32,314 nt of DNA from a candidate division FCPU426 bacterium. GTDB taxonomy: Bacteria; Oederibacteriota; JAAXVQ01; JAUVAV01. Positions 8,164 through 16,374 of the stretch are shown here, piece after piece (position 1 is the first letter of the stretch; every line of letters starts with the position of its first letter). A program made the translations under genes and the position numbers. The notes under the pieces were generated by a model that was given only the letters and a program-made list of their open reading frames with translations, ran no database searches and had not been told where the DNA came from. The stretch is from positions 1-32,314 of the forward strand of contig JAFGIQ010000188.1 in assembly GCA_016929575.1 (NCBI GenBank). Reading direction: 5' to 3'.

Positions 8164-9882
8164 ATGCCTGTCAGCAACCATGACATCGCCGTTCTTTTCG
8201 AACGCATGGCGGTTTTCCTGGAATTGGATGGCGCGAATGCTTTTCGCATACGTGCGTACCAAAACGCCGGCCGCATCATCGAGGGATTGACCCGCAATCT
8301 TGCGGAGGCAGTGCTACAAGGCGAGGATGTGACCCGGTTTGCCGGGATTGGAAAAGACCTGGCCGGAAAAATCAGGGAAATTGTCGCCAGCGGCACTTTT
8401 CAACAGCTGGCAGAGCTGGAAGCGCGGCTGCCAAAGATCCTTTTGGAAATGATCTCCATTCCCGGTCTGGGGCCAAAACGGGCGCGCAGGGTATGGGAAA
8501 ATTTATCCATCCACTCCATCCCCGACTTAAAAGCCGCTGCTGAAAATGGCAAAATCAGGACCCTGCCCGGATTTGGAGCCAAGCTGGAAGAACAGATTCA
8601 AAAAGGCATTGCCTTCCGCGAATCACAGTATAACCGCATACTCTGGTCCGAGGCGGAAATAATCGCCCGGAGCCTTTGCGCCTATTTGGAAAACATACCC
8701 GGTGTGCAAAAGGTTGAGGTTGCCGGCAGCTATCGCCGCAAAAAAGAAACAGTGGGCGATCTTGATATTTTGGCTGTCTGCTCGCAAGCCGAAGCAGTAA
8801 ACCGCGCCTTCCGGAGCTATCCGGGAGTGTCTGAAATTTTAGCTCAGGGCGGCACCAAATCTTCGGTCATTTTACACGGGGGAATGCAAATCGACCTGCG
8901 CGTAATCGCCAAAGAAAGCTATGGCGCCGCGTTGCATTATTTTACGGGTTCCCAGTCGCACAACATTGCCATACGCAAAATGGCGCAGCAAAGAAGAATA
9001 AAAATCAATGAATACGGCGTTTTTAAAAACCAACTTCACGTCGCCGGCAAAACCGAGGAAGAAGTCTTCCGGCAGGTCGGCCTTCCCTATATTCCTCCCG
9101 AACTGCGGGAGATGACCGGTGAAATAGAAGCTGCACAAGCCGGCAGACTGCCGCAGCTGGCATCCCGCGAGCAGCTGCGCGGCGATCTGCACTGTCATAC
9201 GGACGAAACCGACGGCGCGCTCTCTTTGCCTGAAATTGCGGCTGCAGCCCATGAGCTCGGCTATGAGTATATCGGCATCACCGACCATTCCCAGCATGTA
9301 TCCGTAGCCATGGGTTTGGATGAAAAAAGACTGCGGCAACAACTTTTGGCCATCGACAAAACAAATGCCAAACTCAAAAATATCACCCTGCTCAAAGGCA
9401 TCGAAGTGGACATCCTGGATAACGGACGGCTCGATTTGCCTGACAGCATCTTGAAAGAATTGGACTTTACGGTCTGCTCCATTCATTCCAAATTCAATCT
9501 CCCCGAAGACCAGCAAACAGAACGTATCCTGCGGGCCATGGACAATCCGTATTTTACCATCCTGGGGCACCCCACGGGCCGTTTGCTCGGTTCGCGCCCG
9601 GCGTATGCTGTCCATATGGAAAGGATCATCCTCAAGGCCGCGGAATGCGGGTGTTTTTTGGAATTAAATGCCCATCCTGAACGCCTGGACTTGTCGGATA
9701 TGCACTGCCGGCTGGCGAAGGAGAAAAATGTCTTGGTTGCCGTTTCCTCGGATGCCCACAATCGTGTTGGCCTGGAGAATGTTCGTTTTGGCATCAACCA
9801 GGCCAGGCGGGGTTGGTTGGAGGCCAAAGATATACTCAATACGCGTCCTTTAAAGGTATTGCGCCGGCTGCTGCGCAGGTGA
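8164..9882 (+). CDS. polX: DNA polymerase X family with PHP domain
   Basis: The product has 572 residues, close to the roughly 570 of Bacillus PolX. Domains in order: 8-kDa-type helix-hairpin-helix region (about 1-150, with GIGKDLAGKI, IPGLGPKRA and LPGFGAK); nucleotidyltransferase palm with GSYRR (188-192), Asp199 and Asp201 (GDLDI) and Asp244 (QIDLRV); and a C-terminal PHP domain with DLHCHT (341-346), Glu414, His441, GHP (468-470) and SDAH (529-532). All three palm aspartates and the PHP metal ligands are present, so both gap-filling polymerase and 3'-5' exonuclease activity are plausible. The ATG at 8164 is chosen because GAAGGA lies 7 nt upstream and the family starts here; an in-frame 50-codon extension upstream covers the promoter. 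The gene is divergent from rtcB and monocistronic. Confidence 0.93.
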   Translation: MPVSNHDIAVLFERMAVFLELDGANAFRIRAYQNAGRIIEGLTRNLAEAVLQGEDVTRFAGIGKDLAGKIREIVASGTFQQLAELEARLPKILLEMISIPGLGPKRARRVWENLSIHSIPDLKAAAENGKIRTLPGFGAKLEEQIQKGIAFRESQYNRILWSEAEIIARSLCAYLENIPGVQKVEVAGSYRRKKETVGDLDILAVCSQAEAVNRAFRSYPGVSEILAQGGTKSSVILHGGMQIDLRVIAKESYGAALHYFTGSQSHNIAIRKMAQQRRIKINEYGVFKNQLHVAGKTEEEVFRQVGLPYIPPELREMTGEIEAAQAGRLPQLASREQLRGDLHCHTDETDGALSLPEIAAAAHELGYEYIGITDHSQHVSVAMGLDEKRLRQQLLAIDKTNAKLKNITLLKGIEVDILDNGRLDLPDSILKELDFTVCSIHSKFNLPEDQQTERILRAMDNPYFTILGHPTGRLLGSRPAYAVHMERIILKAAECGCFLELNAHPERLDLSDMHCRLAKEKNVLVAVSSDAHNRVGLENVRFGINQARRGWLEAKDILNTRPLKVLRRLLRR

Positions 9883-9933
9883 GGCGTGGCGCTGCCGCGG
9901 CCTCTCTGGCCGGCGGCTACAGGACGGTTGCAC

Positions 9934-9995
9934 GCTGGCAGGCGACCATTGCCCCTGCCGTCATGCGGGCCAACCTACAATCGCCCTCTGCCAGC
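9934..9995. repeat. Inverted repeat in the polX / kinase intergenic region
   Basis: Arms 9934-9945 and 9981-9995 pair over about 12 bp with a 3-nt bulge (GCTGGCAG against CTGCCAGC, then GGCGA against TCGCC). A second GC-rich near-palindrome (GCCGCGGCC / GGCCGGCGGC) sits just after the polX stop. Neither has a U-tract. They could close both convergent genes or mark a small structured element. No gene is visible in 9883-10089. Confidence 0.4.
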
Positions 9996-10089
9996 ACGCT
10001 TCCAGTACTTGGCCGTGCATATGCCGGCAAGAGTTGTAACTGCCGCCGCGATCGGATGTAAAACAAGTTGTCTTTTGTTCACCAACCCG

Positions 10090-10515
10090 TCAACGGACCA
10101 GTTTTTTTGTCATCACCGTTTCATTATATTGGCGGGGGAGCGATATGTAGGTTACAGAATCCATGCACATTTTCATGATATAGCGCCCCATGCCGCCGCG
10201 GGTATAGTTTTTAATGACTTTTCTGATGGTGGAGACATTCACGGGTTTGGGGTTGAACCCTCTGCCAAAATCACGTATTTTTACCAACAGTTTTTTATTC
10301 TCCCGATAGGCATACACGTGGATCAAGCCATTCGTCCTTTGCTGGTAGGCATGCAGGATGACATTAGAAACCGCCTCATCTACTGCAAGCTCAACATTAT
10401 CCACTTGTACCGGCGGCATTTTTAATGACTCGGCGAATTTACGGATGCGGTTCCTCACTTTCGAAAGAACCTTTGGCGTGCTTGTCACCTTTAAAAAGAG
10501 TGTATGCTCGCGCAT
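10090..10515 (-). CDS. RsbW/SpoIIAB-like anti-sigma serine kinase
   Basis: This 141-residue GHKL ATPase is of the HATPase_c_2 type. The N-box is ELAVDEAVSNVILHAY (42-57, Asn51), the G1 box is VKIRDFGRGFNP (78-89, Asp82) and the G2 box is RGGMGRYIMK (106-115). In partner-switching systems such a kinase binds either a sigma factor or other target, or an unphosphorylated STAS protein, which it phosphorylates. The likely partner is the STAS protein at 14898-15254, upstream on the same strand beyond PP2C, HU and PcrA. The start at 10515 has AAGG 7 nt upstream. A weak promoter (TTGTGG, 17 bp, TAATAA) sits just above it, so it may also be expressed alone. No sigma factor gene is adjacent. Confidence 0.85.
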   Translation of the reverse strand: MREHTLFLKVTSTPKVLSKVRNRIRKFAESLKMPPVQVDNVELAVDEAVSNVILHAYQQRTNGLIHVYAYRENKKLLVKIRDFGRGFNPKPVNVSTIRKVIKNYTRGGMGRYIMKMCMDSVTYISLPRQYNETVMTKKLVR

Positions 10516-10829
10516 CTCCTGACCTTGAAATCAATCTTTGTGATTTTTATTACCCTTGTCCCGGACCTGCCACAATCGTCCCTGGCGAACATCTGCGGCG
10601 CTTATGCAGCCAACCACAGACATCCCGGCCATCCAGCCGTTTGGTCAAGGACACAAACAGTATATTGCCTTCACTATGATACTCCATTTTCGCCAAAACG
10701 AAAACCACTTGTTTTACCGGGGCATGAAAATTCCGCTTCTTTCCCGGGGGTATTTTCCCGGCCGACCAATCCCAAAACTGCCTGCCAACATCCACTTTCG
10801 TCTTCTGCCCGCCTGGTTTTAAAGAAGAT
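10516..10829. other. 314-bp gap between pcrA and the kinase gene
   Basis: On the minus strand an open frame crosses from the end of pcrA to 10550. Its last part, from an ATG at 10687, begins MEYHSEGNILFVSLTKRLDG, which vaguely resembles the first strands of a STAS domain but stops after 46 residues without the DLS-x-LxxxSSxG core. There is no ribosome site. It could be the relic of a second STAS gene next to the kinase, or chance. I see no intrinsic terminator after pcrA, so read-through into the kinase gene is possible. Confidence 0.25.
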
Positions 10830-13067
10830 CTAGCATTTCCCCTTGACCGGTTGCAAGGCGGCAAAGCGCACCATCATGAGTTTGCGTCCGAAGTGGGTAA
10901 AGGCCACCTCCACTTTTAGATCTTCGCCTTCGCCCACGCGTCCAACAATTGTCCCGGCTCCATATTTGGCGTGTCGCACCCGTTGTCCAACCCTAAAAAC
11001 ATCCATGCCTTCTTCCGCCTGCCCCTCTTCATCCCAGCTGGAATCCGGCGTCACCTCATCGATGGCATCGGCGTATTTTTCCCCCCGCCACAATCCCCTG
11101 GCTTCCTCGGCTTTCCTGGCTTTTTGATGATGCAAAGGCGTACCGCCCGTGAACAGGCGGGCCGGAATCTCGTGCAAAAACCGTGATTCGGTATTGTAAA
11201 TGCGATTGCCAAAGGAACTGCGGGTTGCTGTCCCTGTGAGCATCAGCCTGTCTTTCGCCCGGGTAATGCCCACATAGCATAACCGCCTCTCTTCCGCCAG
11301 CCCTTTTTCGTCCTGCAAGGCATTGCTGTGGGGAAAAAGCCCCTCCTCCATGCCAACCATTGCCACCAATGGGAACTCCAGGCCTTTGGCCGAATGCAAG
11401 GTCATGAGCGTGACCTGATCTTGGGCATCACCCTCATGCTCGTCCCAGCTAGAAACCAGGGCGATTTGTTCCAAAAAACCCTTAACCGACTGGTCCCCGG
11501 TATGCGCATATTCATCCGCCGCTTCTATTAATTCACTCAAATTCTCCAGCCGGGGCGCCCCTTCATCCCGGGGGGCTTTCTGCCACATGTCCAAATACCC
11601 GGTGTGATGGATGACCAACGCCACACCCTTTGCCAAATCCCCCTGGTGCATGCCGTTTTCTAATTCAGCCAGCAATTGTGAAAACGACGCGGCAGCCAGT
11701 CTGATCCTTTCCCCAAAATCCCCTTCGCCCCTGCCAGCGGCTGACATGGCTTCCAGTACCGTCAATCCCCTCTGCGAGGCCATGTCCTTTATTTTTTGCA
11801 TGGTTTGGAAACCCAGGCCGCGTGGCGGCACATTGACTATTCTTTCCAAAGACAGTTCATCCGCGGGGTTTACCAGCACTTTTAAATACGCCAGAATATC
11901 TTTTATTTCCATGCGGTCGTAAAATTTCATGCCGCCGACAATGCGATAACGGATATGTGCACGGCGCAGAGCGTCTTCAAAGGGACGGGACTGGGCGTTG
12001 GTTCTGTACAGCACTACGCAATCGTTCAAACGCCGCAATCCCCGGTCATAGACATCCTGTATGATCTGCTTTACCACATACTCCGCTTCTTCCGCCTCGT
12101 TTTCGGCACGAAAGTACTGCAAAGGCAATCCCGGCGGATTTTCCGACCAAAGCGTCTTTTCTTTTCGCCCCCGGTTGTTTTTGACCACCTCGCTGGCTGC
12201 CGCCAGAATATTTTGGGTGGATCTATAATTCTGTTCCAGCTTGATTACTTTGGCCTGCGGATAATCCCTTTCAAATTCCAGAATATTCCTCAAATCCGCG
12301 CCGCGGAATTGATAAATACTTTGGTCATCATCCCCGACCACTGTCAAATTTCCGCTTTCTCCGGCCAGCAGGCGGATGAATACATACTGGCTATGATTGA
12401 TATCCTGATATTCATCCACCAGCAAATACCGGAACTGCCGGCGGTATTTCTCTTGCACGGCAGGCTGTGTTTGTAAGCGTTTGACTGTGCCCATGATCAG
12501 ATCGCCAAAATCATAGGCGTGGTTGCGTTCCATTTTTTTCTGATACAATGCGTATACCTTCCCCACCTGGCGGCTGATAAAATCAACGGCCATATTCTGA
12601 TACGCATCGGCATCTATCAATTCGTGCTTGGCCCCTTCAATGCGGTAGGCGAGCCTGTCCACTTTGAGCGTTTTTTCATCCACGCCGAGTTCACGCTGGC
12701 ACTCCTTGATGCAACGTTTGCTTTCCTCTTCATCATAGATGCTGAAGTCTTGCGAAACCTCCCGTTTGAGGATGCGGAGGCACAGCGCGTGAAAAGTGCC
12801 GATCCATATCCGTTGGGCGACGTCGCCCCCCAATAGTTTTTTAATGCGATCCCGCATCTCCCCGGCGGCTTTGTTGGTGAAAGTCACGGCCATGATGGAG
12901 CCGGGGTCCACCCGGCGCCGACAGACGAAATGGGCAATGCGGTAGGTAATGACACGGGTTTTGCCGGAACCTGCGCCCGCCAATACCAAGAGCGGCCCGT
13001 CACCATATTCTACCGCCTCGCGTTGCGGAGGGTTCAATTCCGCCAGTGTGAATTCCTTGGGTTTCAT
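10830..13067 (-). CDS. pcrA: ATP-dependent DNA helicase PcrA/UvrD
   Basis: This is a 745-residue superfamily 1A 3'-5' helicase. The sequence shows the Q-motif LNPPQREAV (11-19), Walker A GAGSGKT (31-37), motif Ia AVTFTNKAAGEM, motif II DEYQD (219-223), motif III GDDDQSIYQFRGA (246-258), motif V LMTLHSAKGLEF and motif VI RRLCYVGITRAK. The last ~60 residues (from about FRVGQRVRHAKYGAGTIV) form the Tudor-like tail by which PcrA binds RNA polymerase. It acts in repair, replication restart and removal of stalled transcription complexes. Length matches PcrA (about 720-740). The start overlaps the HU stop by 4 nt (ATGA, 13064-13067), the last link of a coupled STAS-PP2C-HU-PcrA chain. Confidence 0.95.
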   Translation of the reverse strand: MKPKEFTLAELNPPQREAVEYGDGPLLVLAGAGSGKTRVITYRIAHFVCRRRVDPGSIMAVTFTNKAAGEMRDRIKKLLGGDVAQRIWIGTFHALCLRILKREVSQDFSIYDEEESKRCIKECQRELGVDEKTLKVDRLAYRIEGAKHELIDADAYQNMAVDFISRQVGKVYALYQKKMERNHAYDFGDLIMGTVKRLQTQPAVQEKYRRQFRYLLVDEYQDINHSQYVFIRLLAGESGNLTVVGDDDQSIYQFRGADLRNILEFERDYPQAKVIKLEQNYRSTQNILAAASEVVKNNRGRKEKTLWSENPPGLPLQYFRAENEAEEAEYVVKQIIQDVYDRGLRRLNDCVVLYRTNAQSRPFEDALRRAHIRYRIVGGMKFYDRMEIKDILAYLKVLVNPADELSLERIVNVPPRGLGFQTMQKIKDMASQRGLTVLEAMSAAGRGEGDFGERIRLAAASFSQLLAELENGMHQGDLAKGVALVIHHTGYLDMWQKAPRDEGAPRLENLSELIEAADEYAHTGDQSVKGFLEQIALVSSWDEHEGDAQDQVTLMTLHSAKGLEFPLVAMVGMEEGLFPHSNALQDEKGLAEERRLCYVGITRAKDRLMLTGTATRSSFGNRIYNTESRFLHEIPARLFTGGTPLHHQKARKAEEARGLWRGEKYADAIDEVTPDSSWDEEGQAEEGMDVFRVGQRVRHAKYGAGTIVGRVGEGEDLKVEVAFTHFGRKLMMVRFAALQPVKGKC

Positions 13068-13357
13068 GTTTCAGGCAATGCTTTGGGCGGGGAAATTTCT
13101 TTTAATTCGCGGCCGGGTCTGAAATAAACACGTCGCAACGCCGGCACGTGTACCGTCTGGCCGGTTTTAACCACCCGGCCCAGACTGGGGCGGCGCTGGC
13201 GGGTGCCAAAAGTACCCAGCCCGCGCAATTCAATCCTCCGGTCCAACTCCAATTCGCCGGCCAGGGTATTCATGATATGATCAACGATCATACTGGCTTC
13301 ACGCTGGGTAAAACCGAATCGCTGGCAGAGTTTTTTCGCCAAATCAACCTTATTCAC
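13064..13357 (-). CDS. HU/IHF-family DNA-binding protein
   Basis: This 97-residue protein has the full HU fold signature: N-terminal helices with KVDLAKKLCQRFGFTQREA, the GLGTFGTRQR turn (about 46-55), and the arm leading to VPALRRVYFRPGRELK. In the arm, the usual GRNPxTG is replaced by GRVVKTG, still with the intercalating-type Pro (VPA). HU-type proteins bend and compact DNA. The start overlaps the PP2C stop by 4 nt (13354-13357) and the stop overlaps the pcrA start, so expression is tied to both. An HU gene between a phosphatase and a helicase is an unusual place. Confidence 0.9.
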   Translation of the reverse strand: MNKVDLAKKLCQRFGFTQREASMIVDHIMNTLAGELELDRRIELRGLGTFGTRQRRPSLGRVVKTGQTVHVPALRRVYFRPGRELKEISPPKALPET

Positions 13358-14901
13358 GCTTTGCTTTCCTCCTCGGCTTTCACTACTATCATGGCCATAT
13401 CATCCAGTTGTGGAAATCCGGCCGTAAACAATTGAATCTCTTTTTCCAGGCGCTCAATGATTTTTAACGCCGACACATTCGCCGCCGCCTTGAGGCACGC
13501 GGACAAACGTTCCGTGCCAAAATATTCCATTTTGTCATTGTACGCTGCTTCCACCCCATTTGTATATAAAAGAATGAAGTCTCCCTTGCCAAGCTTGATC
13601 CGTTTGTCACCCAACACGCGTTCAAAAGCCGGGGAGGATGCTATGCCGATGGCCAAACCCGGAGGCGTGATCCATTCGCATTGTTTCGCGTCCTGCCGAT
13701 AGACAACAGCCGGTGTGTGTCCGGCGCGGGCCAGGGTAACCACCTGCTTGGCCTGATCCAACGCCATATAGGAAATGGTCACATACATGTCTTCATGCAT
13801 ATCCCGTGACAACTGCCTTTCGACTTCCAGCAGTGTTTCGCGGGGGGACAAACTCACGAAACCAGTGCTGCGCAACAAGGTGCGGACTTGGGAGATGACC
13901 AACCCTCCCAAAATTCCCTTCCCGGAAACATCCGCCACGGTCATGCCCCAAAGACCCTTGGACAGTTGTACGAAGTCGCAATAATCTCCGGCCGCTTCCT
14001 GGGCACTGCGGTACAACTTCCCTAGAGAGTATCCTTTAATCCTGGGCGCCGTTTTGTCAACAAGTGTATTCTGGATAATCTGCGCGATTTCCATTTCACG
14101 CCGTCTTTTTTCCTTCTCCAGCATCCTCTCCTGGGAACGTTTGATATCAAGCACCATTTGGTTAAACCGGGCGGCGGCGTGCTCCAATTCATTATACCGT
14201 TTCACCGGCAGCTGGATATTCAGGCTCCCCTGGCTAAGCTGTTCTGCCCCCTCCGCCAGACGATTGAGCAGATTGGTAACCTGGCCGAGGAAATAAAAAA
14301 CCAAAATGACCACCAGCAACAACCCTGCACCGGCAATATACGGCAGGGGGGAAAGCATGGCCGTTATTTTTTTGTCCAAGGGTGCCAAGGAATACAGCAG
14401 ATGCGCTGTTCCCAGCTGCCGCGTCCCTCCATTGTCCTTGTTTAAAATCGGCGCCACACATTCCAAATATTGCTCGTTGTTTTGCGCATAACTGATTACC
14501 CGAGACCCGCCCAGTATTTCCGTGACCGTATTTTCAGGATAGCGGTATTTCAGCCCCTCCTGTTTAAAATCACTGTGCGCGATGATCTTGCCCTTGGGAT
14601 CCACCAAGGCTAGGTGGCGGACACCTTCCCCTTGCTGCATGGATTTGTCGACCAAATCAGCCAACAACAGCTGATCGTTCTTCTTTAAGGCTTCCACCGC
14701 ATTGGTGGCGACTATTTTGGCCAATGCCAGTCCTGTTATCCGCAATTGTGCGGCGAGGGCGGATCGCATGTGGGAATGCAGTATATATCCCACTAAAAAT
14801 ATCATGCCGGCGATGACAATCAATATCGAAACCGCAAACCGCAGCTGCAGCCCCAGACCCCGGGAGATGTGCGGTTGTGATCCTTTCGAAGTAGTGGTCA
14901 T
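13354..14901 (-). CDS. Membrane-anchored PP2C (SpoIIE/RsbU-type) phosphatase
   Basis: The 515-residue protein has a membrane helix at about 21-42, an extracytoplasmic sensor of roughly 140 residues with a single-Cache-like pattern (VRHLALVDPKGKIIAHS at 94-110), a second helix at 186-206, a HAMP-type linker (to about 260), a basic coiled coil, and a PP2C domain (about 270-510). PP2C landmarks are AAGDYCDF (Asp306), VADVSGKG (Asp324) and LDDMA (500-501). The usual YTDG is YTNG: Asn448 replaces the Asp that in the family helps hold the second metal. Such enzymes dephosphorylate STAS proteins, and a STAS gene lies directly upstream with a 4-nt overlap (14898-14901). Inference: an envelope signal controls the STAS phosphorylation state, unless the Asn change abolishes catalysis. 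Confidence 0.9.
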   Translation of the reverse strand: MTTTSKGSQPHISRGLGLQLRFAVSILIVIAGMIFLVGYILHSHMRSALAAQLRITGLALAKIVATNAVEALKKNDQLLLADLVDKSMQQGEGVRHLALVDPKGKIIAHSDFKQEGLKYRYPENTVTEILGGSRVISYAQNNEQYLECVAPILNKDNGGTRQLGTAHLLYSLAPLDKKITAMLSPLPYIAGAGLLLVVILVFYFLGQVTNLLNRLAEGAEQLSQGSLNIQLPVKRYNELEHAAARFNQMVLDIKRSQERMLEKEKRRREMEIAQIIQNTLVDKTAPRIKGYSLGKLYRSAQEAAGDYCDFVQLSKGLWGMTVADVSGKGILGGLVISQVRTLLRSTGFVSLSPRETLLEVERQLSRDMHEDMYVTISYMALDQAKQVVTLARAGHTPAVVYRQDAKQCEWITPPGLAIGIASSPAFERVLGDKRIKLGKGDFILLYTNGVEAAYNDKMEYFGTERLSACLKAAANVSALKIIERLEKEIQLFTAGFPQLDDMAMIVVKAEEESKA

Positions 14902-15254
14902 GATCTCCCCTCATAGCTTTTGACCGCTTGCTCACAACTTTCATACACCCTATAGGCTTGGGTAAAGCCGCATAACATTAAAACAGCATCGACCCGTGCC
15001 GAACAACCGCCGACACGGATATCCCCATTTTGGCGGCGAAATTCACGGGTTCTCCCTATAACCGTTCCCAAACCGGCGGAGGAAAGATATTCCAATGCGG
15101 AAAGGTCCAAAACCACGCGTACTTTCTTTTGTATGACCAGCTGATCCAATTTATCTGCCAACGCAGCAATCCCAGCCGCATCCATTACTCCCGCAAGCGT
15201 GATCAATTGTACTGTGCCGGCAACTGTGTGATCCAGAAGTAAGGGTTTATGCAT
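14898..15254 (-). CDS. STAS-domain anti-anti-sigma factor
   Basis: This 118-residue single STAS domain is of the SpoIIAA/RsbV type. The conserved core VVLDLSALEYLSSAGLG (about 47-63) contains the Ser pair 58-59, where the phosphorylated Ser of the family lies. When unphosphorylated it should bind the RsbW-like kinase (10090-10515) and free that kinase's target; the PP2C protein encoded next would reactivate it. It is the first gene of the STAS-PP2C-HU-PcrA chain. A promoter and flanking inverted repeat lie at 15301-15339. The start at 15254 has a modest GGGGA site. Confidence 0.9.
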   Translation of the reverse strand: MHKPLLLDHTVAGTVQLITLAGVMDAAGIAALADKLDQLVIQKKVRVVLDLSALEYLSSAGLGTVIGRTREFRRQNGDIRVGGCSARVDAVLMLCGFTQAYRVYESCEQAVKSYEGRS

Positions 15255-15300
15255 CGGATTTCCCCATGGGTGGGCCCTTTTGGTTTTCCTGCGCCCCGCT

Positions 15301-15339
15301 GTCTTGCAGTGTATACTATTTCCCGTGCTTTTGCAAGAC
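15301..15339 (-). promoter_or_regulatory. Promoter with flanking 8-bp inverted repeat, STAS operon
   Basis: On the minus strand, TTGCAA (15331-15336), a 17-bp spacer and TACACT (15308-15313) form a candidate promoter (TATACA at 15-bp spacing overlaps it). GTCTTGCA (15301-15308) and TGCAAGAC (15332-15339) are perfect inverted copies lying on the -10 and -35 sides, as expected for an operator. The rest of the 199-bp gap after ribF shows no clear terminator. Confidence 0.45.
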
Positions 15340-15453
15340 GGCGCCGCGCGGGTATAGGTGGTGTCTATCGCCGGCTGATGTTTTTTTTGTACGGAAGCCC
15401 TTTTGGCAGGAAACGAAAAGTTGTTGATGGAAAGATGGCTCTTCCCCTGCCCT

Positions 15454-16374
15454 TCATTTCCTCCATATTTTCAGCGCCTGTTTGAAGTCTTGCCGGACCT
15501 GCCGCAATAACGCCGTCGCATTGGAAAAGCGCCTTTCCCCGCGCAAGCGTGATAAAAAACTTATTGTCAATTGTTTGCGGTATATGTTTCCATCCCATCC
15601 GGGGATGTGCACTTCTATGGTTTCCGGTCCCCAGGGATGAAAGGTTGGCCTTTTTCCTATATGACACAAGGCCGGCCACGCCATATTTTCCAAATATACC
15701 CGCACCGCATAGGTCCCTGGTGCGGGGACAACTTCATGAATGGTTTTCAGATTCGCAGTCGGCAGGCCGATCCGGCGGCCGCGACCTTCACCGCGCACAA
15801 CAGATCCGTGCAGTGCATAAGGCCAACCCAGCCATGCCCTAGCCAGCTCGACATTTCCACGGCTGATCAAAGCGCGCAAACCGCTGGAGCTGATGATTTT
15901 TCCCCGGTGCCGCAAGGGCGGAACAACGGAAACGCCAAAATGGCATGCTTTTCCCCACTGTCGCAGCATGGCGGTATTACCCAAGGCATCCCTGCCGAAT
16001 ACAAAATCCCGCCCTACAACAATATGGCGCAGTACCAGGCGCCGGACCAGCACCCGCCGTATGAATTGCTCAGCGGTGGTGTGGGCCAAAAACCTGGTAA
16101 AGGGCACGAGAAAGACTTCATCCACACCGAGTTGTTGCAGACGGTTCAAACACTGCTCGGGTGTTGCCAGCCGCGGCGGCCGTTTTTCCGGCGCCAGCGT
16201 CCCCTGCGGGTGTTCGTTAAAAGTAATAAGGGCGGCCGTCAGTCCCAGGCGCCGGGCCTGCCGGCGGCAGATATGCACAATTTTCGCATGACCGCGGTGC
16301 ACGCCGTCAAAAACTCCCATGGTAATTACACGGCCTTGGTCTTTCATTGAAGGAAAACCGCGGTAGACTTTCAT
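15454..16374 (-). CDS. ribF: Bifunctional riboflavin kinase / FAD synthetase
   Basis: The 306-residue protein converts riboflavin to FMN and FMN to FAD. The N-terminal adenylyltransferase domain has GVFDGVHRGH (20-29, HxGH type), GRDFVFGRDALGN (121-133) and ISSSGLR (161-167). The C-terminal kinase has GEGRGRRIGLPTANL (195-209, PTAN) and the catalytic-type Glu254 in TIEVHI. Length is standard. The start overlaps the truB stop by 4 nt (16371-16374). It closes the nusA-infB-rbfA-nrnA-truB-ribF order known from Firmicutes, where ribC/ribF follows truB. No FMN riboswitch is visible. Confidence 0.95.
   Translation of the reverse strand: MKVYRGFPSMKDQGRVITMGVFDGVHRGHAKIVHICRRQARRLGLTAALITFNEHPQGTLAPEKRPPRLATPEQCLNRLQQLGVDEVFLVPFTRFLAHTTAEQFIRRVLVRRLVLRHIVVGRDFVFGRDALGNTAMLRQWGKACHFGVSVVPPLRHRGKIISSSGLRALISRGNVELARAWLGWPYALHGSVVRGEGRGRRIGLPTANLKTIHEVVPAPGTYAVRVYLENMAWPALCHIGKRPTFHPWGPETIEVHIPGWDGNIYRKQLTISFLSRLRGERRFSNATALLRQVRQDFKQALKIWRK

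Noticed and set aside
8872-9615. 247-codon minus-strand frame
   Set aside because: It is antisense to the PHP part of polX and has no family motif.
15255-15453. FMN riboswitch associated with ribF
   Set aside because: This stretch lies downstream of ribF, and no RFN-type conserved stem set is visible here or upstream of the operon.
15571-16350. 259-codon plus-strand frame
   Set aside because: It is wholly antisense to ribF, which has complete family motifs; long shadow frames are common in GC-rich codons.
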